A stretch of 64,000 bases of DNA from a bacterium (GTDB lineage Archaea; JAADDD01): contig JAADDD010000004.1 of assembly GCA_013154095.1 (NCBI GenBank), positions 124,001 through 188,000 on the forward strand, read 5' to 3'. Position 1 is the first letter of the stretch; the number at the start of each line of letters is the position of its first letter. The notes below the pieces were generated by a model that saw only the letters and a list, made by a program, of their open reading frames with translations, searched no databases and was not told where the DNA came from. Both the position numbers and the translations under genes were made by a program. Shown in pieces: positions 37,601-45,959 of the stretch.

Positions 37601-40600
37601 TCACGTTGTTGCGCACCTGCTCAATGTCACTGTATTTCCTCCTGCAAACGTAACCGTTGTGCAGAACGAGATCTTCATCCGCAACTGGCAGATTCCGCTA
37701 ATTACTGGCTATCGTCTATTTCCTGCAGTGTCATTTATCGCAGAAATAGTGCCGGCAGCGATAAGACCGCCAGGCACAATCACGCTTAATGTGCCGAAGC
37801 AGATTAACCTTACTAGTCAACCAACTCCTGTAGCAGTGCACGGTGCATACCGCGGCGGCATTGCAGGATCTTTTGTGCACGTTTTCTGCTTCCCTAATAA
37901 TACTTTTGACTTTTACGCTGTACCTGAGCACTACAGCCAGAGTGGAGTAGGTTCAGGCAGTTACGGATTTGTGCTCAACATTTACAGGCATGCAAGGACA
38001 ATCTTTGCCAACAGGCTGTTCTGCGGAGCATTCCTCACGCTGCCACACTACACTGTGCCAATACGAGTCACTCTGGCAATATATTCGCCTACAATGATCA
38101 AGCACAGGCAAGTGCTGCCGTTCAACGGCTCAGCTGCAGACGCAAAGTATCCTCAAGTAATTTTCCAGCCGTTTAACTTCACGAACAACGGAGTCTGTAT
38201 AGGTTACGACGTGAAGAACGTTTCAATTATTATTAACAACACGCTTAATGCTACAATAAATAATGTAAGCTTTATTTTCCGTATAGATAATGGTACTCGC
38301 CAGTTCTATGGAGCACGCATTCTCAAGCAAGTAAACGCTAGCTGCAGGATAACTGTGCACGTGCAGCAAAAAGAGTTCGTGCTGAACTGCAGCAGGTTCG
38401 GCCCGCATGGCTCTGTAGTAGTTCAAGTACAGGCAACACAAGACGACAGGTACGAGTTCACTTTCTTTAACATCACTGTGCGTGCAGGAATTTTCAGCTT
38501 TAACTACACGTACGCCGTACCGAACTGCGGTAGACCAATAATTTACTTCTTTCCATCTGCTTGCCACACAAGCGTTAACAGCACAAACCTTACTCTTGCC
38601 GTGCTGCTTGTTCCGGAGTATGGCTATCCTTGGGCACACAACGTAACTGCAACCGTGCAGGTCTGTGGCCAGGTTTACAGAGCACTGTTCGATAATGCAC
38701 AGGTAGGGCACGTCTTCGCTTTCCGTGCTCCTGGTAGAGGAAGCTGCAGTGTAAGTCTTGTAAGCTTGACCGAGCACAGCAGAACAATTCCTGCTAGCCA
38801 GTACAGAGTAATCTATAAGTGCGGAGTTGTTGGTCCTGGAAGCGTAGAGCTGCGCTCAATGTTTCCGGCATTTGTTTTGCCACACGATACTGCTAGCCTA
38901 GACTTGGCGCTGCTAGGAAACACTAGAGCTGCAGTTCAAGTTGTTCGAGTGCAGCCGCTAGCACCGCATGCTCAGTACAAAGAACTTCTTGGTGCTAGAC
39001 TTAATCCAGCAGAGCTGCACATCCTTGGCTTAGTTAACCTGCCAAAGCCAGCAAACGGTTCGCAGGCAATAGCAGAAGCTGACGCTGTCTACGGAGAAAC
39101 TACACTTGCCAGGTACTATTATGTAGTCGGCCAAGTGCACTCCAAGCATCCAGTGAGCTGCACAGTGTTCTTGCGGATGCCGCATGAGCGTCGGGCCTGC
39201 AACCTTTCCTTCGAGGTAGTTGCCAGAGAAGTCTGCAGCGACAACCATCCTCATCCGTTTGCTCTCATGTATTCGGTCTACAGCTATAACGGAACAATCA
39301 GGATCCTTTCTGTGTCCCGTCCACTTATCTGCGATAACTTCACGTGCATCTATACATTTAGAATAAATGTTACACCTTACGGCACTTTTGGCTACATTTT
39401 CTTCCAGGTTGTTCCTGTTGACTGGTACGAGCTAAAGTACTCCTGCAGCACCAGCTTCTGCCAGGTACTCGTCAACACCAGCGGCGCCATTAACATTACT
39501 GTGGTGAACTTCACTACGCGAATTAACTCCAGCACAGTCTACCAGTGGTGCTACTGTCCTGGCATCAACAGCACAATTGTTGCTAACATCACTAACTTGT
39601 GGCCAGTAAACTTCTACCACTCTGTAGTAAACTTTAGCTTCTTGCATGCAGGAGTGCTGCTCTCAAACAAGACAAAGATAGAAAACCTGCTTGCTTGCAG
39701 CAGGCTGCGAGTAAATACTACGTTTATACCAACTTACCAGTTCTATCCTGCAATTTACCTTAATGTTTCTGTGCTCTATAATCATCAGCTTCTCGGCTAC
39801 AAGGTCTACAGAATTCCGCAGTGCCCTCACTGCGCTACTTGCTTCAAGGTTAACGGCAGCGTGCATGGCACGCTTGGCTGCAGCGACTGGAGCCTTGCAC
39901 CGAACTACCTTTACTACGTTAGTCGGCCAATCGAGATAGTAGTTCACGTAAACGTGTCGAAGAACCCTGCATGTCCTGCGTTCAGACCTTACATTTACGT
40001 AGTTCCTACAGACAGCCACTTCAAGGATGCTTACAGAATTGTTTGCAGGATAGTCAGCGAGCAGCACTATACTAATAGAACAATGACATATATTAATTAT
40101 ACAATAATATATTCTTGCAGGCTGTACAGGCTCGTCAAGCCAGCAACAATCGAGCAGCCAAGAAGCGTGGTCCTGCTCGTGTTCTTTAGGCCGAGCAAAT
40201 ACAGCAGGAGCTGGCTGCTGGGCAGGATAGTCGATGCTTGTCCGCACTTCTACAGGCTCTGCTACTACCACAACCAGCGCTGGCTGTACGACGCGATGGA
40301 CGTAGCAGAGAAATTCGTCGGGCAAGGAGTGCATGTAAGTCTAGTGAAATATATCTGCGGTTTCCCTCAAAGGTTTGTTCCATTCTTGTACCACGAGTGC
40401 TTCGTGGACACTCCAGGAGGCTGGATAGACCTGCACTACTACCGCAACTGCACGTACTCGATTCCATTGGCAGAAGTAGAGTACGTGCACCCACAGTATG
40501 CGCAGTACATCCAGCGCGCTATTAGCCGTGTCTGGTTCAGGGGAGGTATAGAGTTTCCTTGGACGCTTAGCAGTGCTGGATTTGCCGGCGCTAGCTGCTC

Positions 40601-41795
40601 AAACCTCTCAAACATTTACTGCCTTCACGCAATCTTGACAGACAATAAATTCTATCGGCCAACAGTAGGCACCTGCTGCGGAAACTGCGGAGGCAGCGGA
40701 GCATGCAGCTTAGTGCACGGCTACTGCATGTGCATTCCTCACGTGATCAATCCTTGCTTCAAGGCAGCAGTGCTAGTCTGTGCTTATCGTGTGCTTTCAG
40801 GACAAGTAGGCAGCTGTGCTGAGGCCTGCAGGCTAGTAGTAAATCCTACGAAGGCCATTTCCTTGTGCTACAAAATAGTGAGCCAGCTGCGCAGCATAAA
40901 CAAGCAAGGCGAAGAAGTGCGAACAGTGCTCCAGCTCTTCTCTCACATGTTCGTGCTCATGCCTAACGGCAGGCCATGGGCAGACATGTACTGCGATGTC
41001 GGCTACATCTGCAAGCTCATAGCCACGAGGAACGGTATAGCCTTCAGGGCAGGCTTCAGGGCAGGACAGTGCGTGCCTGCAGCCCTGCAGTTTGGCGTAA
41101 CGTGTCCTGCACCAGCCTTCGAGTACTACGTGTCCTACCAGAACTTCACCTCTCGCTGCGAGCAGTGGTTCAACGAGCATAATCTAGCAGTGCTCTACGA
41201 GGTAGCTCCTCGCGTCTGCCAGTACATCCGCACTGGCTGTAACATCCACGCGGGCGGCACGTACGTGATTGCCTACAACCTTACTCATAGAGGTACCAGC
41301 GGCAGCTTCGGCTACGCTGCGAGCTGCGGAGGCTATCCTTGCAGCACGCTGAACTACGTCGAGCAGCTGTACATAGTCTACTTTAACGGCAGCGGCTGGA
41401 TGTGGTGCAGGGTGAACACTAGCCAGGTTCCTCCTGCTGGTCAGTGCACGCAGCTGGCCTCGATCATTGGACACTACGGTGGTCTCGAGCAAGCAATAGA
41501 CAACAACAGCAACATTAAGCTAATCAAGGTCAAGGTGCCTATCTCTATGCGCAACCAGGTAGTGATCAGTTTCAGTGGAACGAACATTTACTTGCTGGGC
41601 CAGGTAAAGCTGCCTAGCGCTGCTACAAAGGTATTTGCGGTGATCACGCCTAACCACAAAATCTTGCTGCAGTGGGTGCTGCTCCGCAAACCGCGCTACA
41701 TTCCTGCAGTTCCAGAAACAGGAAACTTTGCTCTCTTTGCTCTTGCAGTTATTCTGCTTTCAGTAATACTTTACAGGAAGAAATTGCAGGCCTAA
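34620..41795 (+). CDS. Giant cysteine-rich surface protein with C-terminal sorting-like anchor (2391 residues)
   Basis: A signal peptide (MHRIVVCLLLSALIVISAAYA) leads into a very long extracellular protein. It is built largely of beta-rich segments with dense N-x-S/T sequons (NITN, NVSS, NISTY and many more). Cysteine content rises in the last 700 residues, where clusters such as TCCGNCGG and CMCIPH suggest disulfide-bonded modules. The C-terminus at about 2364-2391 is VPETG, a hydrophobic stretch and RKKLQA. This matches the tripartite layout of sortase or archaeosortase sorting signals. No enzymatic domain was recognised. A possible S-layer-associated or adhesive role is inferred. Confidence 0.85.
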   Translation: MHRIVVCLLLSALIVISAAYAQTAVPTTFNESTWNYQVIYIYNITNSSNLSRTVQVLYSQPLFSSNTNTTNSSNVSSFHYLKVYFGNKPTSIIKDVAVTNISTYIGVFWACINITPNLTKYKLNASGNQYIFCLVPVGLGTCNLRFVNGRPLKLCKINLSPTIYSIYPWINITIEDVEYQPNSTTLELNYSWLAHKQLDTQHLWIIPLYSNSNINSSLERHITLILNISPLQAIKFNSSVFAQSDLVLRRGFSTTEITVHYGYGFPVFPHIGKKLLVYPVPVRFKQLYPKHIVLVVPNGSYRQGLINHTVYNVTFNITIAAYNPLYAKSRLLSNHVPVIFTSKITDRTRLPFKTGLKNRLLELVFQNFTLYNITLNIIFNESYSQCNFTLNGTVYIVDNATNKTLATLTPIIHYKQRIFTVGGVHIKVYYYNVTIPYLPKFSAYTLIKLPVHLTCINLEPPQLYVNFTVGGLASQFSFSYLGRLNYRADLVYAFTRPHFNHTTLFYANLSTDLFLIDKNQTKTESERTNSTVVYLYKAYEAPTHQQWFKLIIHYVAPPRSLQHIYVYYYNASSGKKTLINRYCQISTGGSEVTITCNITGFNITLYRDRIIVKIPGTGKTPFCAYVYEKIFVPTHSGYTTVTSLKDKYCTPSCIIKILDIIYNNRVHSDTHKKLFFALGDWVTVHFVSTCPAIKVFKNCSQNGCYPLSRQEKLNCSRSGTWWYCNLTANITTIPEFFTKNYYIFGSTNVSALNRTNPRNINIENLPDYITREGAYVALPVYRLVPRKIFMYVPYYAKLNGSGGVYTTSYYINYTYVLPRVCTAVCSRIPVYAKLIDPFNFSKNVNVISSVQITATTREPNVTIILQPQGSGNIIPYRFILDYASAPLKSLRVLLHVRLTGQLDWPMIYYSPNATLEYYVPGSSVHYNFRYVYGKNLSLTYNYTILPVRWVIPYYISYAGVFPDSPIFVLVVIPFYIITNETVPRVVITVQGTHGHVVAHLLNVTVFPPANVTVVQNEIFIRNWQIPLITGYRLFPAVSFIAEIVPAAIRPPGTITLNVPKQINLTSQPTPVAVHGAYRGGIAGSFVHVFCFPNNTFDFYAVPEHYSQSGVGSGSYGFVLNIYRHARTIFANRLFCGAFLTLPHYTVPIRVTLAIYSPTMIKHRQVLPFNGSAADAKYPQVIFQPFNFTNNGVCIGYDVKNVSIIINNTLNATINNVSFIFRIDNGTRQFYGARILKQVNASCRITVHVQQKEFVLNCSRFGPHGSVVVQVQATQDDRYEFTFFNITVRAGIFSFNYTYAVPNCGRPIIYFFPSACHTSVNSTNLTLAVLLVPEYGYPWAHNVTATVQVCGQVYRALFDNAQVGHVFAFRAPGRGSCSVSLVSLTEHSRTIPASQYRVIYKCGVVGPGSVELRSMFPAFVLPHDTASLDLALLGNTRAAVQVVRVQPLAPHAQYKELLGARLNPAELHILGLVNLPKPANGSQAIAEADAVYGETTLARYYYVVGQVHSKHPVSCTVFLRMPHERRACNLSFEVVAREVCSDNHPHPFALMYSVYSYNGTIRILSVSRPLICDNFTCIYTFRINVTPYGTFGYIFFQVVPVDWYELKYSCSTSFCQVLVNTSGAINITVVNFTTRINSSTVYQWCYCPGINSTIVANITNLWPVNFYHSVVNFSFLHAGVLLSNKTKIENLLACSRLRVNTTFIPTYQFYPAIYLNVSVLYNHQLLGYKVYRIPQCPHCATCFKVNGSVHGTLGCSDWSLAPNYLYYVSRPIEIVVHVNVSKNPACPAFRPYIYVVPTDSHFKDAYRIVCRIVSEQHYTNRTMTYINYTIIYSCRLYRLVKPATIEQPRSVVLLVFFRPSKYSRSWLLGRIVDACPHFYRLCYYHNQRWLYDAMDVAEKFVGQGVHVSLVKYICGFPQRFVPFLYHECFVDTPGGWIDLHYYRNCTYSIPLAEVEYVHPQYAQYIQRAISRVWFRGGIEFPWTLSSAGFAGASCSNLSNIYCLHAILTDNKFYRPTVGTCCGNCGGSGACSLVHGYCMCIPHVINPCFKAAVLVCAYRVLSGQVGSCAEACRLVVNPTKAISLCYKIVSQLRSINKQGEEVRTVLQLFSHMFVLMPNGRPWADMYCDVGYICKLIATRNGIAFRAGFRAGQCVPAALQFGVTCPAPAFEYYVSYQNFTSRCEQWFNEHNLAVLYEVAPRVCQYIRTGCNIHAGGTYVIAYNLTHRGTSGSFGYAASCGGYPCSTLNYVEQLYIVYFNGSGWMWCRVNTSQVPPAGQCTQLASIIGHYGGLEQAIDNNSNIKLIKVKVPISMRNQVVISFSGTNIYLLGQVKLPSAATKVFAVITPNHKILLQWVLLRKPRYIPAVPETGNFALFALAVILLSVILYRKKLQA

Positions 41796-43207
41796 AAGAA
41801 ATCAAGCAATGACTTTGTCTTTTCTTCTTTTTTCTCTTCCTTTTTTGCTGGTTTAGGTTTTAGCTCTTGCGCGAGCCTAGCAATAACTTCTACTGTTCTG
41901 CGCAGCTGTTCTTGTCTGTATTTCTCGACAAAACTAACTATTTTCTGGAGCAACTGGCCTTCCCTTCCTCCAAGTAAGTACTTAATCTCTTCTCTCGATA
42001 GCTCAAAGTAAGCTGCCAAGTACTTGCCATATTCTGGATTGAACTTAAAGATCAGTTTTAGCCAAGGAACAAACTCTCTGGCTGCTAGTTTTCGCGAAAC
42101 ATGCACCTTTGAAGCAATTTTCCCTGCAATTCTCTGCACTAGTTCTCGCTCACTCTTTGTTCTTGCCAGTATTTGTATATAGCTCGGATAGTGGTAGCCG
42201 ACAAATTTCTTCGGTGTGCTCTTTCTGGCAAGCGCGGCAGCACCGACCATTAATGCAGTGTAGTATTTCAGGAAGCTCCAGTCGCCTGTTCTAAATATTC
42301 TGCCATAGAACATGTCTGCTCGAGAAAGGTAGTCGTAGGCATACCAGATCTCGCTAGGGTTACCGTACTCTCTAGGCACATTCTCTGCGATCCAGAACAG
42401 CAGCTCCTCGTAGTCGACATCATAAGCAGAGCTGTAGGCGAGCAGTGCAGCCTTTAGGCTGTCTGCCTTGAATATTCTGCCAAGAGTAACAAAAATGCTG
42501 TAGTCTTTCTTCTCTCTTGGTCCTAGATTTTCTACGTCCTGAACTGTTAGTCTTCTAGAAGCCTTAGCCAGCGCTTCTAGGTCATTGATTGCCGCGCGCA
42601 CGTCGCCTTTGCAGCGCTCTGCCAGTAAGTACAATGCCTGGTCCTCGTATTCTATTCCTTCTTTTTCGCAGATTCGCCTAAGAACCTCCACGATTTCTCT
42701 GGTAGTCGGAGGCTTAAACTCTATTACTTTGATTCTTTTTTCTCTTGCATACTGTTTTATTTTCTTTACCGGTTCCGCGTAAGGATCGTTCGCTATCATG
42801 ATAATGGGTTGGGTAGCTTTTTCCACGATTTCTGCAATAGCTTTTGCTCCGCCAATATCTTCTCTAGAATGGAGACCGTCAACTTCGTCGAGCAGAATAA
42901 GTCGGTACTTGCCAGTGAAGCTGGCAGAAGTTGCGGCAGCACCGACGATCCTTCTAATAATTCTCCAGGTACGCGAGTCAGAAGCGTTCAGCTCAACAAC
43001 TTCTAGGCCAAACTCGTTGGCAAGAGCATAGGCAGCAGTAGTTTTTCCTATACCTGGCGGACCAACAATTAGCACAGCCTTAGCTGTTGGCCTACCTTCA
43101 AGAAAACTCTTTAGCCAGGCTCTTAGCTCAGCTTTTGCCTGTTTATTGCCCACGATTTCGTCGAGAGTTTTCGGCCTGTACTTCTCGACCCAGGGAAGTT
43201 CTGTCAT
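41792..43207 (-). CDS. rfcL: Replication factor C large subunit
   Basis: This clamp-loader subunit opens PCNA at primer ends. From the ATG at 43207 it has 471 residues and starts TELPWVEKYRPKTLDEIVG, a classic RFC box. Walker A GPPGIGKTT is at about 49-57, LILLDEVDGL is Walker B, and NDLEAL is within the sensor 2 region. The C-terminus KSLLDFF is a PCNA-interacting (PIP-like) motif after a Lys/Glu-rich tail. The frame extends upstream to 43258 but that adds no conserved sequence. It ends with a 4-nt convergent overlap with the giant surface gene. Confidence 0.95.
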   Translation of the reverse strand: MTELPWVEKYRPKTLDEIVGNKQAKAELRAWLKSFLEGRPTAKAVLIVGPPGIGKTTAAYALANEFGLEVVELNASDSRTWRIIRRIVGAAATSASFTGKYRLILLDEVDGLHSREDIGGAKAIAEIVEKATQPIIMIANDPYAEPVKKIKQYAREKRIKVIEFKPPTTREIVEVLRRICEKEGIEYEDQALYLLAERCKGDVRAAINDLEALAKASRRLTVQDVENLGPREKKDYSIFVTLGRIFKADSLKAALLAYSSAYDVDYEELLFWIAENVPREYGNPSEIWYAYDYLSRADMFYGRIFRTGDWSFLKYYTALMVGAAALARKSTPKKFVGYHYPSYIQILARTKSERELVQRIAGKIASKVHVSRKLAAREFVPWLKLIFKFNPEYGKYLAAYFELSREEIKYLLGGREGQLLQKIVSFVEKYRQEQLRRTVEVIARLAQELKPKPAKKEEKKEEKTKSLLDFF

Positions 43208-43275
43208 ATACAGGTAATTCTTGCGGCAGCGAAATAAAAATACTAAATATTTTGCCAAAACTACATATACTGTTT

Positions 43276-43596
43276 ATGCACGAACAAGAACTCTACAACT
43301 ACCTGCGCTACTGCTGTCGGCTCAAAACAGTCCGGTTTTACATAGCAGGCAGGTTTCTGCTGCAGGTAGAACTTGAATTCTACAGCAGCCCGGGACGCGG
43401 AATTGTGCGCTTCCTTGAAATATATCTTTCTGGTTATAAATTAAGAAGGATACACACCAATTTTGGCGATCCTAACTGCCTAGTGCTCTGCTTCGACAAA
43501 TATACACACAGAAATACTAGCTTTGCCGTACTTGATGCTCTTTCAAAATTTATTGATACAAACACTAAAATAGAAATATGCTACTCTAGAGGGTAA
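43276..43596 (+). CDS. Small unrecognised protein coupled to ftsY
   Basis: This 106-residue frame begins at the ATG at 43276 (MHEQELYNYLRYCCRLK), about 29 nt after a TATA-like box at 43243-43250. It ends in TAATG shared with ftsY. The sequence alternates strands and helices, has five cysteines, and lacks a membrane segment. In many archaea the gene before ftsY is prefoldin alpha; this protein is not coiled-coil and does not resemble it. Function unknown. Confidence 0.65.
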   Translation: MHEQELYNYLRYCCRLKTVRFYIAGRFLLQVELEFYSSPGRGIVRFLEIYLSGYKLRRIHTNFGDPNCLVLCFDKYTHRNTSFAVLDALSKFIDTNTKIEICYSRG

Positions 43597-44468
43597 TGGG
43601 TCTATTAAACAAGCTAGCATTCAATCTCAAGAAAGCTGTCTTTGGAAAAGCTAAAATCTCTCAAGAGCTGCTAGACGAGCATCTCCAGGAATTGTTGCAG
43701 GAACTAATAGAGCAGGACGTTGACCTTGAAGTAGCAGAGCAGCTTCTAGAGAACATAAAGAAAAAGCTTGCTGGAGCAGAGATTACCAGGCACGAGGATC
43801 TAGAAGAGCGTGTCAGGGAGGCAGCGCTAGAGCTGGTGCCAGTAGAATTACTGCACTGGTCTATCTTTTCCTGGGAACCGAAAAAGAAGCCTAGTTTGCT
43901 GCTTTTCTTTGGCATAAATGGCAGCGGAAAAACAACTGCACTTGCAAAGGCAGGAAAAATCCTAGCAGAAAGAGGATTCAGAGTCTTGCTAGTAGCCGGA
44001 GACACGTTCAGGGCAGCCAGCATAGAGCAGCTGGAGCAGCACGCAAAGCAGCTGAAACTGCCGCTGTTTAAGGGCCAGTATGGTCAAGATCCTGCAGCGG
44101 TGATATATTCTGCGCTGCAGCACGCAGAAAAGAGGCTGTACGACATTGTTCTCGCAGACACTTCTGGCAGAATGCCGACCAACGAGAACCTTGTAAGAGA
44201 ACTGCAGAAAGTGGTGCGAGTGAACGAGCCAGAGCTTAAACTGCTGGTGCTCGACTTGAGCCAAGGAAGAGATGTCTACCAGCAGCTAGAGCTCTACGAG
44301 CAAGCAGTAGGCATTGATGCACTTATCCTTACAAAATATGACGTAGATCCTAAACCAGGAGTTTTGCTGAGCCTACTTTCCCACTATAAAAAACCTGTAT
44401 TTTTTGTTTCTTGCGGACAAGACTACACTGCAGTGCTGCCTGTTAGCAAAGCATTGGCGCAACTTTAA
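43596..44468 (+). CDS. ftsY: Signal recognition particle receptor FtsY
   Basis: FtsY docks SRP-ribosome complexes at the membrane. The 290-residue protein has an N domain (about 20-85) and a G domain with G1 GINGSGKTT at about 106-114, AGDTFRAASIEQLE, and DTSGRM as G3. The G4/G5 region reads TKYDVDPKPG, where relatives usually have TKxDxxxKGG, so one glycine is replaced by proline. The N-terminus MGLLNKLAFNLKKAVFGK could be an amphipathic membrane-binding helix. The acidic A domain is absent, as usual in archaea. Confidence 0.94.
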   Translation: MGLLNKLAFNLKKAVFGKAKISQELLDEHLQELLQELIEQDVDLEVAEQLLENIKKKLAGAEITRHEDLEERVREAALELVPVELLHWSIFSWEPKKKPSLLLFFGINGSGKTTALAKAGKILAERGFRVLLVAGDTFRAASIEQLEQHAKQLKLPLFKGQYGQDPAAVIYSALQHAEKRLYDIVLADTSGRMPTNENLVRELQKVVRVNEPELKLLVLDLSQGRDVYQQLELYEQAVGIDALILTKYDVDPKPGVLLSLLSHYKKPVFFVSCGQDYTAVLPVSKALAQL

Positions 44469-44497
44469 ATAATTATTAACTAACAAAATACTTTGGT

Positions 44498-45427
44498 ATG
44501 AACAAGAAATTCCTTCCTCTAGTTTTTGTAGGAATTGCTGTTGCGTGCTTTGCCTGTGCTGCATACTTGCTGTGGCACAAAGCATATTCTACCACGAAAA
44601 TAGTCAATGAAAGCTTAGTCAATACTTCGCTGTTCAGCTTGCAGGCTCCTGAAGCAGCAAAGATCACAGCAACCGTGGAAATCCTGCAGATTAACCCTAA
44701 CTGGACGTATAAACTGGCAATGGAAGGTTCTGGATATTACTATAGGAAAGGCAAAGAAGTGCTAGCACTAATGAATTGCACGCTTACAGGACTTTACAAA
44801 TTTGCTGAAGGATTCCTCGCGGTGCTAGTTAACCGTACATTGATTGTCTGCACAAAAGTTATGTCGAACGTTACTTGTATTAAGCAGCAGCTTACAACAA
44901 TTCCTAGCAGCTACGTGAACTACTCGTACTTGGTACAGCAGATCAAGCAGATAATTAAGAAATACAACAATAAATTGAAGAACATCCGCATTGAGAAAGA
45001 GATCAAGCCAAACGGAGAAGTTATCTACGTGCTCAAGCTCAACAAGACACAGCTCGAGGAAATGCTAGGAGTGCTCATTGACATGTACGCTGACCTAGCA
45101 AAGCAGGGATTCTTCTTCAAGAACAAGTCCATCGAGCACTATGCCGAGTTCTTGAAGAACAACAAGCAGTTCTTTATGCAGCTATTCAAGAACTTGTCTG
45201 CTAGCTTCTACATGAAAGTTGTTGCGAAAGACAATAAGCTTGAAAGCCTCTACCTTAACTTCACGCTTGCTAACAAGCCAAAGCACAAAGAACTGCAGTT
45301 CATTGCAGAGCTTAAAATCTATCCAGAATCCTACAACGAGATCCTGCACGCTGTGTTGCCGGTCTACGAAAAGTACTCCAAGAAAGCTCTTCCGCTATCT
45401 CACTACCTTACAGCACAATCTTTATAA
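44498..45427 (+). CDS. Signal-anchored exported protein, unrecognised
   Basis: This 309-residue protein has an N-terminal transmembrane helix (about 6-27) followed by an outer domain with about ten sequons and a Lys-rich, mixed alpha/beta sequence. The region around 150-240 is strongly helical (IKQIIKKYNNKLKNIRIEKE). It could be a lipoprotein-like or extracytoplasmic chaperone-type domain, but no motif supports this. It follows ftsY after 29 nt and ends just before the tRNA-Pro promoter. Confidence 0.65.
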   Translation: MNKKFLPLVFVGIAVACFACAAYLLWHKAYSTTKIVNESLVNTSLFSLQAPEAAKITATVEILQINPNWTYKLAMEGSGYYYRKGKEVLALMNCTLTGLYKFAEGFLAVLVNRTLIVCTKVMSNVTCIKQQLTTIPSSYVNYSYLVQQIKQIIKKYNNKLKNIRIEKEIKPNGEVIYVLKLNKTQLEEMLGVLIDMYADLAKQGFFFKNKSIEHYAEFLKNNKQFFMQLFKNLSASFYMKVVAKDNKLESLYLNFTLANKPKHKELQFIAELKIYPESYNEILHAVLPVYEKYSKKALPLSHYLTAQSL

Positions 45428-45429
45428 AT
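45421..45429 (+). promoter_or_regulatory. TATA box of tRNA-Pro(AGG)
   Basis: The box tttataaat overlaps the stop codon of the preceding gene. Its downstream edge is 25 nt from the mature tRNA start at 45455, so transcription would begin within about 1-4 nt of the tRNA 5' end. Confidence 0.5.
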
Positions 45430-45454
45430 TCTTTTTTATAGTTTTTCTTTGCGC

Positions 45455-45527
45455 GGGGCCGTGGGGTAGCCAGGTATCCTTTCGGACTAGGGATCCGAAG
45501 ACCCGGGTTCGAATCCCGGCGGCCCCA
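45455..45527 (+). tRNA. tRNA-Pro with anticodon AGG, CCA encoded
   Basis: It folds as a standard cloverleaf: acceptor GGGGCCG with CGGCCCC, discriminator A, a T-arm with GTTCGAATC, and a 5-bp anticodon stem TCGGA/TCCGA around the loop CTAGGGA. The anticodon is therefore AGG (A at wobble position 34). CCA follows at 45528-45530. It is identical to the tRNA-Pro at 60442-60514 apart from position 34. A34 proline tRNAs are not expected in archaea, so this base deserves checking. No intron. Confidence 0.9.
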
Positions 45528-45562
45528 CCACTTTAATTTCTTGGCTGAAGTATAGCCTTTGT

Positions 45563-45958
45563 ATGGACTGCGTGTTTTGCCGGATAGTTCGCGGCGAGCT
45601 GCCCTGCTACAAGGTATACGAGGACGAGCACTGCGTAGCTTTTCTGGACATCAATCCTGTCAGCAAAGGGCACTTGCTGGTTGTACCAAAAGTGCACGCG
45701 ACAAAAATCACAGAACTTTCCCCTCAGCAGCTTTGCTCGCTGCTTGCTGCGGTGCAGTTGCTAGCAAAGAAAATAGAAGAGAAGCTGACACAGCACTATA
45801 ACATTGTGATTAATCAAGGAAAGTTGGCTGGCCAAGAAATAGAGCACTTGCACATCCATCTAATTCCACGCTATGGCCAAGAACAAATTTTTTCGTGGAA
45901 AACTCATAAATTAACAGAAGAAGAAGCAAAAGAAGTGCTAGAAAAACTCAAGGAATAA
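45563..45958 (+). CDS. HIT-family nucleotide hydrolase
   Basis: This 131-residue histidine-triad protein resembles Hint/AP4A hydrolases that cleave nucleotide-phosphoramidates or dinucleoside polyphosphates. CVFCRIVRGE at the N-terminus carries the C-x-x-C of zinc-containing Hint proteins. The catalytic triad HLHIHLIP is at about 95-102. A TATA box at 45531-45539 lies about 27 nt before the ATG. The next gene starts 1 nt after the stop. Confidence 0.94.
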   Translation: MDCVFCRIVRGELPCYKVYEDEHCVAFLDINPVSKGHLLVVPKVHATKITELSPQQLCSLLAAVQLLAKKIEEKLTQHYNIVINQGKLAGQEIEHLHIHLIPRYGQEQIFSWKTHKLTEEEAKEVLEKLKE

Positions 45959-45959
45959 A

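Noticed and set aside
40560..41300. A transglutaminase or papain-like domain in the cysteine-rich end of the 2391-residue protein
   Set aside because: Cys, His and Asp residues occur, but not in the family spacing or with the flanking consensus; disulfide modules are the simpler reading.
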